Source: Puniceicoccales bacterium (GTDB lineage: Bacteria > Verrucomicrobiota > Verrucomicrobiia > Opitutales > LL51). Taken from it: 7,659 nt of DNA. The stretch spans positions 1 through 7,659 of the forward strand of contig JAIRLD010000034.1 of NCBI GenBank assembly GCA_031259665.1. Direction: 5' to 3'. Below the pieces are notes generated by a model. It was not told the DNA's origin and ran no database searches. It worked only from the letters and a program-made list of their open reading frames with translations. The translations under genes and the position numbers were made by a program. Positions 1-6,429 of the stretch are shown here, piece after piece (position 1 is the first letter of the stretch; the number at the start of each line of letters is the position of its first letter).

Positions 1-93
1 ATTTTGTCAAGGCAATCTATTTGCCAAAAGGCGTTTCCTATGGGGCTCTGCCCCATACCCCCCAAGGAGTCATAGACTCCATGACCACTTTCA

Positions 94-132
94 GCGGGCA
101 AGCCATGCGCATTTTGCGCATGGCTTTCCCGC
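94..132. repeat. Inverted repeat, 18-bp arms, 3-nt loop
   Basis: Arms 94-111 and 115-132 pair with one mismatch (position 99 against 127) around the loop TTT. The inner 11 bp (AGCCATGCGCA and its complement) are perfect. It is part of the left hairpin cluster. Confidence 0.85.
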
Positions 133-147
133 AAGGTCAAAAATTAC

Positions 148-168
148 CCCCGCGGCGCAGCCGCGGGG
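148..168. repeat. Inverted repeat, 9-bp GC stem, 3-nt loop
   Basis: CCCCGCGGC (148-156) pairs with GCCGCGGGG (160-168) around GCA. It is an all-G/C stem and very stable as RNA or as single-stranded DNA. It is part of the left hairpin cluster. Confidence 0.85.
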
Positions 169-184
169 CGGGCCTCTTGGCCCC

Positions 185-229
185 TTTGCGGTTTGATCCA
201 GTGGCACCGCCACTGGATCAAACCGCAAA
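185..229. repeat. Perfect 21-bp inverted repeat, 3-nt loop
   Basis: Arms 185-205 and 209-229 are perfect reverse complements separated by ACC. This is the longest perfect palindrome in the window. No T-run follows on either side, so a simple intrinsic terminator is not the best reading. Confidence 0.9.
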
Positions 230-299
230 TCCAGGTCCAGGGGATGGATGGATCCCTGGGCAGGAGTTTGCAAGGGGAAGCATTCCCTTTACACTTCTA

Positions 300-393
300 A
301 ATCAGGCGTAAATTCCACCGTCGAGGAGAACTCCTCCCCCGTAAAATGCAACAACTTGGCCACTCGCTAATGCTCGCTGTGGCCTTTTAAATT
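300..393. repeat. Direct repeat of the mnmA 3' end, copy A (left)
   Basis: This 94-bp stretch matches 1863-1956 at a constant offset of 1563 bp with no gaps. It has five mismatches (321, 329, 331, 367, 371), so 89/94 are identical. Copy B is the end of the intact mnmA. The two direct copies bracket the kinase gene. Confidence 0.95.
302..393 (-). pseudogene. Detached C-terminal fragment of mnmA
   Basis: Read on the minus strand in the mnmA frame, this encodes an MnmA tail of about 30 residues ending ...GGGVLLDGGIYA followed by TGA, against ...GGGILLGGGIYA in the intact gene. Four of the five nucleotide differences change residues (S to A, I to V by two changes, G to D) and one is silent. The change in the glycine-rich LGGG element, which is conserved in MnmA, fits relaxed selection. 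There is no start codon and nothing of the rest of mnmA. Weaker resemblance may continue to about 408 with an in-frame 6-nt gap and a TGA stop, but that extension is uncertain. It is most likely a remnant left when the kinase cassette was inserted, or a by-product of a segmental duplication. Confidence 0.85.
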
Positions 394-465
394 TTCATTC
401 ACCAAAAAATATGAACTCTAAACTGAAAATTTAATTTGGAAGTAAAAATATTATTTAATAAATAT

Positions 466-493
466 TTGACATTTGTGCAAATCTTTAAAGAAT
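466..493 (+). promoter_or_regulatory. Probable sigma-70-type promoter of the kinase gene
   Basis: A perfect TTGACA (466-471) is followed, after 16 nt, by AAGAAT (488-493), a 4/6 match to TATAAT. Alternative registers around 489-494 are no better. Initiation would fall near 499-501, only a few bases before the ATG at 504, so the message would be leaderless or almost so. This fits the absence of a Shine-Dalgarno sequence. The -35 is convincing and the -10 is weak. Confidence 0.5.
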
Positions 494-503
494 AGTTCAC
501 GTT

Positions 504-1820
504 ATGAAAAAATATACATATTCTACAATATTGTTTTTGTCGCTTGGTATACCTTTCTCGGCCTTTTCCATTGAAGATTATCGTTTAGTGGATGTTGGAA
601 AATATCGAAGAGCTAATCCGGATCCACTGGATGCTATTCCAACAGAAAGTACTGTAACGTTAGGTAAACAATTGGGCAAAGGACAGACAGCTGTCTATAG
701 TGCTACGGTCGTCGATTCTATGGGAAGAAGACATGAAATTGCCGCCAAACCGTACTCCAGCAGTTCTGGAATTACTGATGAAAATTATGAACAAGAAGTC
801 CGAGCTATACAAAATTTACGTAATGAAAATGTCCTCCGTCCAGATGACCTCGTTTCTAAAGTAGACGGCTTGAGGGTAGTTGTAACACCAAAAGTGTTAG
901 CCGATGGAACCATTATTATGGAAAAGATCCAAGGCATGGACGGAGCTAAAGCTACACATTCCACCGATCCTTCTCAATCCCCTTTCGCTAACGGTTACGT
1001 CGATGATCTACAAAAAGCAATTCAGCGCATGGGTGAATTATTGGGAGGACTAAATTCTCTCCATGAATTGGGACTCGTGCATCACGATATAAAATTGGAA
1101 AACTATATGATCGAAAAAAGAGAATGCCCCCGGGAAGAAATAGAAGCGAAGGTAGAGGCCCGAGCAAGGCAAATGACCGGCATAACGGGAGAAGAAAAAG
1201 ACCTGACGGAGGAAAAAAAGCAAATACTCAATGCAGCAAAAATAATAGCCAGAAGTGGCCTAAAGCCTGAAGATTTGTATGAATTTCATATTCGAATCAT
1301 CGATGTGGGCACCTTGACACCTAAAGGGGAAGTATCTCCTAACACAGATGGAAGATGGGCCCCACCGGAAGATTATGATGATGGCAACAGAGCTAATCCC
1401 GCCGATGATATGTATCGTTTTGCGACTACACTGCCAGTACTTTTATTCGGCAAAGCAGGCAATAATCTACAAGAAATTTTCAAAGAAAGTACAGATGGCC
1501 AATTTGCTAATATGAGAAAAAGCCAAAATGGGGAGCAACCGATGACACCTGAAAATATACGTTACTTCATACTTAACCAACTTCAGACAATAAACAAAAA
1601 AATGAAAGTAAACACTAGGAAATCCTATCCCGAACCGGTTTTGATGGAATTTGCACAAATCATGACCGATTGCCTTTCCACAGATCCCACACAACGTCCA
1701 ACGGCAGAAACTGTCCTCCGGAAAGTGACACACCTCGCCCTATCCAATTGGCAACGCGATGAAACCGGTGAATATAAACCAGAAAATACTTACAAAATTG
1801 AAGTTCTGCCCAACTCATAA
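504..1820 (+). CDS. Secreted Hanks-type Ser/Thr protein kinase
   Basis: The 438-residue product is a eukaryotic-like protein kinase that would transfer phosphate from ATP to Ser/Thr. Residues 1-22 form a Sec signal peptide (MKK, hydrophobic core, cleavage after A-F-S). Kinase landmarks follow in order: glycine loop G58-K-G60 with V64, apparently one residue shorter than the usual GxGxxGxV; Lys82 in AAK; helix-C Glu96 or Glu98; catalytic loop H193-H-D195-I-K197-L-E-N200; D267-V-G269 in place of DFG; A286-P-P-E289 in place of APE; Asp301 or Asp302 before MY; Arg398 in DPTQRP. The catalytic residues look complete, so it is probably active. About 67 residues separate N200 from D267, far more than the ~13 usual in kinases, and this charged, helix-like insert is unusual. 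No other membrane segment is seen. It is the only plus-strand gene and lies between two copies of the mnmA tail. Substrate unknown; a host-directed effector is an inference. A GTG at codon 29 would remove the signal peptide but has no good ribosome site. Confidence 0.88.
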   Translation: MKKYTYSTILFLSLGIPFSAFSIEDYRLVDVGKYRRANPDPLDAIPTESTVTLGKQLGKGQTAVYSATVVDSMGRRHEIAAKPYSSSSGITDENYEQEVRAIQNLRNENVLRPDDLVSKVDGLRVVVTPKVLADGTIIMEKIQGMDGAKATHSTDPSQSPFANGYVDDLQKAIQRMGELLGGLNSLHELGLVHHDIKLENYMIEKRECPREEIEAKVEARARQMTGITGEEKDLTEEKKQILNAAKIIARSGLKPEDLYEFHIRIIDVGTLTPKGEVSPNTDGRWAPPEDYDDGNRANPADDMYRFATTLPVLLFGKAGNNLQEIFKESTDGQFANMRKSQNGEQPMTPENIRYFILNQLQTINKKMKVNTRKSYPEPVLMEFAQIMTDCLSTDPTQRPTAETVLRKVTHLALSNWQRDETGEYKPENTYKIEVLPNS

Positions 1821-1862
1821 AAAAAGATTTTCCTCAACAACTAGATAATTTTAGATTGAGAT

Positions 1863-1956
1863 AATCAGGCGTAAATTCCACCGCCGAGGAGGATTCCTCC
1901 CCCGTAAAATGCAACAACTTGGCCACTCGATAACGCTCGCTGTGGCCTTTTAAATT
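1863..1956. repeat. Direct repeat of the mnmA 3' end, copy B (in the intact gene)
   Basis: This is the counterpart of 300-393. It contains the last ~30 codons of mnmA including the TGA stop (1865-1867) and stops matching copy A only 2 bp past the stop codon. The repeat boundary therefore coincides almost exactly with the gene end. This is typical of elements that insert at a gene 3' end and rebuild the reading frame. Confidence 0.95.
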
Positions 1957-2944
1957 CAATAATTGCTTCATCAAAAGAAGTCCTTTCAAAATAAATTTCC
2001 TGGTAAGGATCGCGGTAACGCGGTCGACAAAGTAAATCGCAACGCTCCGGAAATGCTCGATTCGTGTAACTCAAATGGTAAACTTTAAACCGATTATGAT
2101 ATAATTTTTTTTCACTCTCAAAGGCCACTCTCAATTCATTGCGCTCCAAATCTTTCCCCACTACAACGTAAAAATTGTAATCCGAATTGGAAGGAATATT
2201 TAATCCATGCCGTTGCCCAATGGTAAAATTGTGTAATCCCTCGTGTTGCCCAACGATCTTTTCCTCGGAATTTATGATATTTCCCGGATTTTTTTCAATA
2301 TAGTGGGCTAAAAAATTCTGGATCTTAACTCTTCCTAAAAAACAAATTCCTTGACTGTCCTTTTTATGGGCATTCGCAAATCCTCCCCTTGTCGCCAACG
2401 CACGCACTTCATCCTTCGCCAAATCAGCCACAGGAAACTCCGCAAACCGAATCTGCTCCTGCTTCAAATAAGCCAAAAAATAGGTCTGATCCTTGTTTTT
2501 ATCCTCCGGTTCAACCAAATCAAATGTCCCATCGATGTTCTTTCTTTTTTTACAATAATGGCCCGTTCCAAGAGCTATACTGCCATTGTCCTTCGCTATG
2601 TCCGCTAGAGCTCCAAATTTTACAAACTGATTACACAAAATATCCGGATTCGGCGTAATACCCTTACGGTAACCCTCGATTAAAGGTGTAACAACCCATC
2701 GTTTGTAAAAATCAATCATGTTCACAATTTCAAAATCAATTCCAATCCGATCCGCTACCCGGCGTGCATCCTCCAAATCCCTTTTCCAGGGACAACTTCC
2801 CAATGGAGCAATCGCATCCTCACTGTGCCAGGTACGCATATAAATGCCTCGCACTTCCCTACCCGATGCCTTTAGCAATAATGCCGCAACCGAACTGTCC
2901 ACACCTCCCGACATCGCTACGGTCACTTTCCGATTTTTTCCCAT
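1865..2944 (-). CDS. mnmA: tRNA-specific 2-thiouridylase MnmA
   Basis: This cytoplasmic enzyme adenylates and then thiolates U34 at the wobble position of tRNAs for Lys, Glu and Gln, taking sulfur from a relay fed by a cysteine desulfurase. The 359 residues are a normal family length. The N-terminal PP-loop is S12-G-G-V-D-S-S18. The nucleophile is Cys104 in TPNPDILCN and the second catalytic cysteine is Cys201 in DSQGICFLG. KDQTYFL (152-158) and FTIGQRHGL (240-248) are further family motifs, and the glycine-rich tail LLGGGI ends the protein. The start is set by AGAAGGGG about 9 nt upstream, which overlaps the end of the preceding gene; only 6 nt separate the two. It is the last gene of the minus-strand unit and converges with the kinase gene. 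Its final ~90 bp are duplicated at 302-393, but the gene itself is complete. Confidence 0.97.
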   Translation of the reverse strand: MGKNRKVTVAMSGGVDSSVAALLLKASGREVRGIYMRTWHSEDAIAPLGSCPWKRDLEDARRVADRIGIDFEIVNMIDFYKRWVVTPLIEGYRKGITPNPDILCNQFVKFGALADIAKDNGSIALGTGHYCKKRKNIDGTFDLVEPEDKNKDQTYFLAYLKQEQIRFAEFPVADLAKDEVRALATRGGFANAHKKDSQGICFLGRVKIQNFLAHYIEKNPGNIINSEEKIVGQHEGLHNFTIGQRHGLNIPSNSDYNFYVVVGKDLERNELRVAFESEKKLYHNRFKVYHLSYTNRAFPERCDLLCRPRYRDPYQEIYFERTSFDEAIIEFKRPQRALSSGQVVAFYGGGILLGGGIYA

Positions 2945-2950
2945 GAATAC

Positions 2951-4180
2951 TTACCCCTTCTCTAAAATCTCAATCAGTTTTTGTACGGAACTATTTTCAA
3001 TCCTTAGGGCGTGATTCTTATCGGCGGGAATGAGGTAAGCTTCACCATTTATAATACCTAATTCGAATTTCAGCGTTTCATTGATTTCTAAAATCAATTT
3101 TTCACCATCCCATTCGGCATCGAGCATCGACTTCTCCCGGACATCCAAAGGACAAATGAGCGATAAATGTAGCAAAATAACTTTTTCATCAAAATTTTCC
3201 AATAATTGCAAAACCGTTTCTTTCTCTTGAAGCTTGAATGCGTTCCATTTTCCCGCTTCGTTGCGCGATAAAAATAATTTCTCCCCACGGTAGCGCAATG
3301 CGACGGAATGAATGTCTGGAAATAACGACCGACAACATAAAGACTGTAAAGGATGGTCCAATACGTCGTCCAGTGGAACAAAAAAATAGGCTTCGCTCCC
3401 CGAAAGATACCCCAAATACACATCCCTTTTGGAAACGGCATCAAAAACTCTCTTCTTCAAATGAATACTCAATTGTTGCTGGCGGACATCGCAAATAGTC
3501 ATCGTGATTTCAGGATTCCTTTCCTCCGTGGTTTTGGAACTGTCCCTGCGCAAATTCTTATCTCTAAACGGAAAAACTTCCCAAGCAATAATGCGTCCTA
3601 AAAATTTTTCCACCTCCGTGTCATCGGCCTCAATGGCAATGGGACTTAAAAATTCCCAGCGATTTCCTTTCTTGACGAAGGAAAACTTCTGCCGCGCTTG
3701 ATGAAAAATGAGATCAAATTGACAAATCTCCCAGAGTTTTAGCGGACATATACTCCGCTCACACCAAAAACGAACGCCCTGCTTCAAAATACGCATCAAT
3801 GCCGTTTCGCAAAAATGATCATCCTCCTCGGTATCGCTAAATACCATTTGAGTACCATCCTTTCGTTCTAAAATGATCACCGTATGCTCGGGTAAAACCT
3901 TTTCCTCTGAAAATGCCTGAAAAAATTCTTTCACCGCGAATGGATTGACTGCCCAATGAAAATGTTCCGTCAATTGCCACCCATTGTGATCCTTTTTTTC
4001 TACTTCAATGCGCTCATCTTGAAATATAATGTAAATTTTACGAATCTTTTGCTCCAACCCCAAAACGTTAGGGGATAATTTTCCCACTTCATCGGGATCC
4101 GCTACGCGAAATAATCGCCAGTGGAACACGCATAATATCAAAATAACAAAAATTAAAACCAAAGTATATACCCATTTCAT
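2951..4180 (-). CDS. DUF4340-type membrane-anchored protein
   Basis: The product has 409 residues with the start used here. A hydrophobic segment at residues 2-22 anchors it in the inner membrane with the rest outside the cytoplasm. The body has the repeating pattern of DUF4340 proteins, short beta-rich units with a charged strand followed by a Trp near W69 (in 'HNGWQLTEHF'), about three times along the chain. The function of the family is unknown. It commonly sits next to GldG-like genes, as here. The start at 4180 is chosen because GGAGGA (4188-4193) lies 7 nt upstream and the ATG shares its A with the stop of the preceding gene (TGATG), implying translational coupling. An in-frame TTG at 4231 would add 17 residues inside the preceding gene and is not favoured. 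No catalytic motif is recognised. Confidence 0.8.
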   Translation of the reverse strand: MKWVYTLVLIFVILILCVFHWRLFRVADPDEVGKLSPNVLGLEQKIRKIYIIFQDERIEVEKKDHNGWQLTEHFHWAVNPFAVKEFFQAFSEEKVLPEHTVIILERKDGTQMVFSDTEEDDHFCETALMRILKQGVRFWCERSICPLKLWEICQFDLIFHQARQKFSFVKKGNRWEFLSPIAIEADDTEVEKFLGRIIAWEVFPFRDKNLRRDSSKTTEERNPEITMTICDVRQQQLSIHLKKRVFDAVSKRDVYLGYLSGSEAYFFVPLDDVLDHPLQSLCCRSLFPDIHSVALRYRGEKLFLSRNEAGKWNAFKLQEKETVLQLLENFDEKVILLHLSLICPLDVREKSMLDAEWDGEKLILEINETLKFELGIINGEAYLIPADKNHALRIENSSVQKLIEILEKG

Positions 4181-4182
4181 CA
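4180..4182 (-). promoter_or_regulatory. TGATG stop/start overlap with strong ribosome site
   Basis: On the minus strand the TGA of the gldG-like gene (4182-4180) and the ATG of the DUF4340 gene (4180-4178) share one base. GGAGGA at 4193-4188 is the ribosome-binding site. The arrangement points to coupled, roughly equal synthesis of two proteins that probably act together. Confidence 0.85.
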
Positions 4183-5622
4183 CGTATTCCTCCGGATATA
4201 GGCGACTAAATGGCCAAATAGCAAAATGCAAAACGGAATCAAAAGTAAAATCATTCCGATTTTAAATAACTCCGCCTTGGATAGGGTAATTTTATAGTTT
4301 TCCGTAGGACGTATTTGGACGGAATTCGATAGGAGATCTGTCCCCTCCAGTAGCCACGTTGCCATCGAATTGAATAAAATTTTGTTCCCTAAAACACAGA
4401 AACGATTGTTATTGATGAAATCCGCACTCCCTATAACCAGTAATTTTCCCTGCGTCCCGGGAGTTTTTTCGTCGATCATGTGCTCCGATAAAACGGCTAC
4501 CGAAACGGGACCCGCTAAATCCTCCGAAGGATTATACTGTGGTTTGCGCTGTAAATAATCGAGTTTCGCAAATGTTTTCTCCCCCGAAGAAAATAGGGGT
4601 ATTGCTTTGTACTGCTTCACCGGAGCGCCGATGTCGAGGCGAACCGGCTGGCATAACCCAAATAATGCCACCAATTGCATGCTAAGCATGGATTGCGTGA
4701 TCGGATGCTCCACAAAATTGTCGATCATATGTTCCCCGGAAAGGCCCAAATGGTCGTTGTTGCCGATGATCAACATATCGTCGGCTAAAATCCCCCAGTC
4801 GAAAAATAAATCCTCTAAACCACATACCCTCGGTGGCGACAGTAGGATCAAAATACGTCCATCCCGCTTCAAAAAACTCCGTAAAACTTGAATCTCCTTT
4901 TCCGCAAAATTCGTTTGGGCTCCGGCAATGATGAGTAGCCGCACATTGCTATCGTCAATCTTTTCCGTCAATTTTACTTTTTCAACCCGATAACCATTTT
5001 GCCGAAGGAGTTCCTTGACGCTAGAACTGCCGTAGAGCGGGTGTACGCTATCGATATCGATCTCGCCATGGCCCACCGAAAAGAGTACCTTTTTCGTCTC
5101 GCGGTTGGAAAGTTTCAAAATTTCATCGGAAATAATCCGCTCCCCCTTAAAGCCGGAAACAACGCCATCCTTAAATTCATAGAGCTCGAAGGCAGGGATA
5201 ATGCGAAAATGCTCCCGACTTGAAATCACAATACTGTTGCTCGTAACCGCTCCAAAACGTAGGGATAGTTCCTCGGCCATGCGTTGCTGTTGTACCGTAT
5301 CGATGAACTTCACCTTGATCCACTGGGATGCCGCATGCTTGTACTCCTTCAACAAATTACGCAAATCATTCACAAAAAATGGAATGGTATCGTCCTGTGA
5401 CCGACCGTAGAAAAGATAAATCTCGACGGGATCTTCCAAAATATTGAGCACATTGAGCGAAAATTCTTCGAGGGCAAAATTGTGCTTTTTTTGCCAATCG
5501 AAACGGATAAAATGGCGCGTAGAAAATATATTAATCGCCGCAACAACGAGCAAAATAACAACGATCCCCAGCATTTTGTTCAGCAACTTTATCTTACGCA
5601 CCCACTTAAAATCTTCAGGCAT
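4180..5622 (-). CDS. GldG-family ABC transporter auxiliary protein
   Basis: The 480-residue product has the GldG / ABC-transporter-auxiliary architecture. A transmembrane helix lies near residues 18-34, followed by the family-like stretch RFDWQKKHNFALEEFS (40-55). A large extracytoplasmic region contains F-S-V-G-H-G-E at 181-187 and a Rossmann-like strand-turn segment (229-264, LLIIAG ... DGRILILL). A second transmembrane helix at 455-476 precedes a basic tail (RRNT). In Bacteroidota GldG works with the GldF permease and GldA ATPase in gliding. In other phyla the homologues are auxiliary parts of poorly defined ABC systems. No permease or matching ATPase lies beside it here; the ABC ATPase at 6694-7500 is of the oligopeptide class. 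No clear ribosome site precedes the ATG at 5622. It follows the rodZ-like gene after 39 nt, consistent with one operon. The family call is firm and the role is not known. Confidence 0.82.
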   Translation of the reverse strand: MPEDFKWVRKIKLLNKMLGIVVILLVVAAINIFSTRHFIRFDWQKKHNFALEEFSLNVLNILEDPVEIYLFYGRSQDDTIPFFVNDLRNLLKEYKHAASQWIKVKFIDTVQQQRMAEELSLRFGAVTSNSIVISSREHFRIIPAFELYEFKDGVVSGFKGERIISDEILKLSNRETKKVLFSVGHGEIDIDSVHPLYGSSSVKELLRQNGYRVEKVKLTEKIDDSNVRLLIIAGAQTNFAEKEIQVLRSFLKRDGRILILLSPPRVCGLEDLFFDWGILADDMLIIGNNDHLGLSGEHMIDNFVEHPITQSMLSMQLVALFGLCQPVRLDIGAPVKQYKAIPLFSSGEKTFAKLDYLQRKPQYNPSEDLAGPVSVAVLSEHMIDEKTPGTQGKLLVIGSADFINNNRFCVLGNKILFNSMATWLLEGTDLLSNSVQIRPTENYKITLSKAELFKIGMILLLIPFCILLFGHLVAYIRRNT

Positions 5623-5661
5623 AATCAGGGAACTTAGGTAGATTCTAAAACTTTTGAAGAT

Positions 5662-6429
5662 TTATTTTATTTGAATGCCTCCGCGTCCCGAATCGGGATG
5701 GAGCAACTCTCCATTGGCTAATTCAATGACCAAAAACTCTCCCCGATCAAAAAAAATCTGAATCGGTACTTTATAGGTAATAACCCGTTCGCCGCTTTTC
5801 TGTACCATCCCTGAAAATATTTTCGTCTTGTCCTCCTCGGAACGTACCATCACTTTGACATCTCCGCTAGCCCGTATGGTGATCTTTTTTTCGACGGGTT
5901 CGTTCGTACGTTCCGACTGCGCCACCTCAATGGATGACGAATGAGGACGGGCAACAATACCAATGACCAGGTATAATAGCAATGAAACAAACAAAATAGT
6001 TCCCCCAACAATACCCGCTGTTTTCATGGCCATGACTCGATCCTTAGCAAGGGATTGAGATTCTTCCGGCGATCCCCCTACTCCATCCACGTCGTCCGAA
6101 AAGGAAGTTTTCACCTGATCGAGGTTTACCTCCTGCGTCTTTTTGGCGACCTGTGACACCATTTCCCGACGTTTCCGGGAAGATTCTAGAGTTTCAAAAG
6201 GTTTAATGGGGCATTTAGCCATCATTTCCTCCCGGTTTAAACCTAGGAATTCCACATAGGACCCATAGAACCCACGCCGATAAATATCCGGCAGATTGAA
6301 ATCAAACCGCTCGTTCTCAATCGCCTCCAAATATTCCGCTTTGATGTGTATCGCCTCCGCTATCTCTTCCAGCGAAAGCCCTTTTTTCTGACGCGCTTCG
6401 GCAAATAAACTCCTCAGATTTTCACTCAT
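5662..6429 (-). CDS. RodZ-like helix-turn-helix membrane protein
   Basis: The 255-residue product has the RodZ layout. A cytoplasmic HTH of the Cro/Xre-like HTH_25 type occupies about residues 4-65 (LRSLFAEARQKKGLSLEEIA, then I-Y-R-R-G-F-Y-G-S-Y-V-E-F-L-G, the family signature). A charged linker runs to about 134, a single transmembrane helix spans about 138-160, and a beta-rich extracytoplasmic domain resembling DUF4115 runs from 180 to 255. In well-studied bacteria RodZ binds MreB through the HTH and helps set rod shape and direct wall growth; whether that holds here is inferred. The HTH is not expected to act mainly as a DNA binder. It is the first gene of the minus-strand unit that continues into the gldG-like gene. 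No strong ribosome site precedes the ATG; the best is AGGTG well upstream. Confidence 0.82.
   Translation of the reverse strand: MSENLRSLFAEARQKKGLSLEEIAEAIHIKAEYLEAIENERFDFNLPDIYRRGFYGSYVEFLGLNREEMMAKCPIKPFETLESSRKRREMVSQVAKKTQEVNLDQVKTSFSDDVDGVGGSPEESQSLAKDRVMAMKTAGIVGGTILFVSLLLYLVIGIVARPHSSSIEVAQSERTNEPVEKKITIRASGDVKVMVRSEEDKTKIFSGMVQKSGERVITYKVPIQIFFDRGEFLVIELANGELLHPDSGRGGIQIK

Larger units (their letters stand above)
6..260. repeat. GC-rich cluster of short-loop hairpins (dispersed repeat, left copy)
   Basis: This is a non-coding, GC-richer block unlike the surrounding AT-rich DNA. It is made of consecutive inverted repeats. The clear ones are at 39-57 (8-bp stem, loop TCT), 66-80 (6 bp, loop ATA), 94-132 (18-bp arms with one mismatch, loop TTT), 148-168 (9 bp, loop GCA) and 185-229 (21-bp perfect arms, loop ACC). 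A weaker 6-bp stem lies at 237-259 with an 11-nt loop. The first part, with GTCAAGGCAAT at 6-16 and CAAGGAGTCA at 63-72, recurs at the right edge of the window, so it belongs to a dispersed family. Both strands have open frames here, but their peptides simply mirror the palindromes. The role is unknown: a REP-like element, a transcription terminator cluster or a non-autonomous mobile element are all possible. Confidence 0.8.

Noticed and set aside
185..229. Simple intrinsic terminator
   Set aside because: A strong stem, but no T-run on either side and it sits in a series of similar hairpins.
6..260. CRISPR array
   Set aside because: The units are different palindromes, not identical repeats with unique spacers.
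91..273. Open frame of 60 codons on the minus strand
   Set aside because: Same palindromic DNA read from the other side; a composition artefact.
21..311. Open frame of 96 codons on the plus strand
   Set aside because: It lies over the hairpin cluster; its peptide repeats the palindromes and resembles the opposite-strand peptide. It has no ribosome site and no recognisable domain.
300..408. A second functional mnmA
   Set aside because: Only the last ~30 codons are present, with no start, no PP-loop and no catalytic cysteines.
615..635. Match of the kinase gene to the 21-bp palindrome (CCACTGGAT)
   Set aside because: Nine shared bases with no extension; chance is sufficient.
2351..2658. Two overlapping plus-strand open frames inside mnmA
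   Set aside because: They are antisense shadows of a clearly conserved gene.
4181..4231. Longer DUF4340 protein from a TTG at 4231
   Set aside because: It would overlap the gldG-like gene by 17 codons, while the ATG at 4180 has a strong ribosome site and the TGATG coupling.
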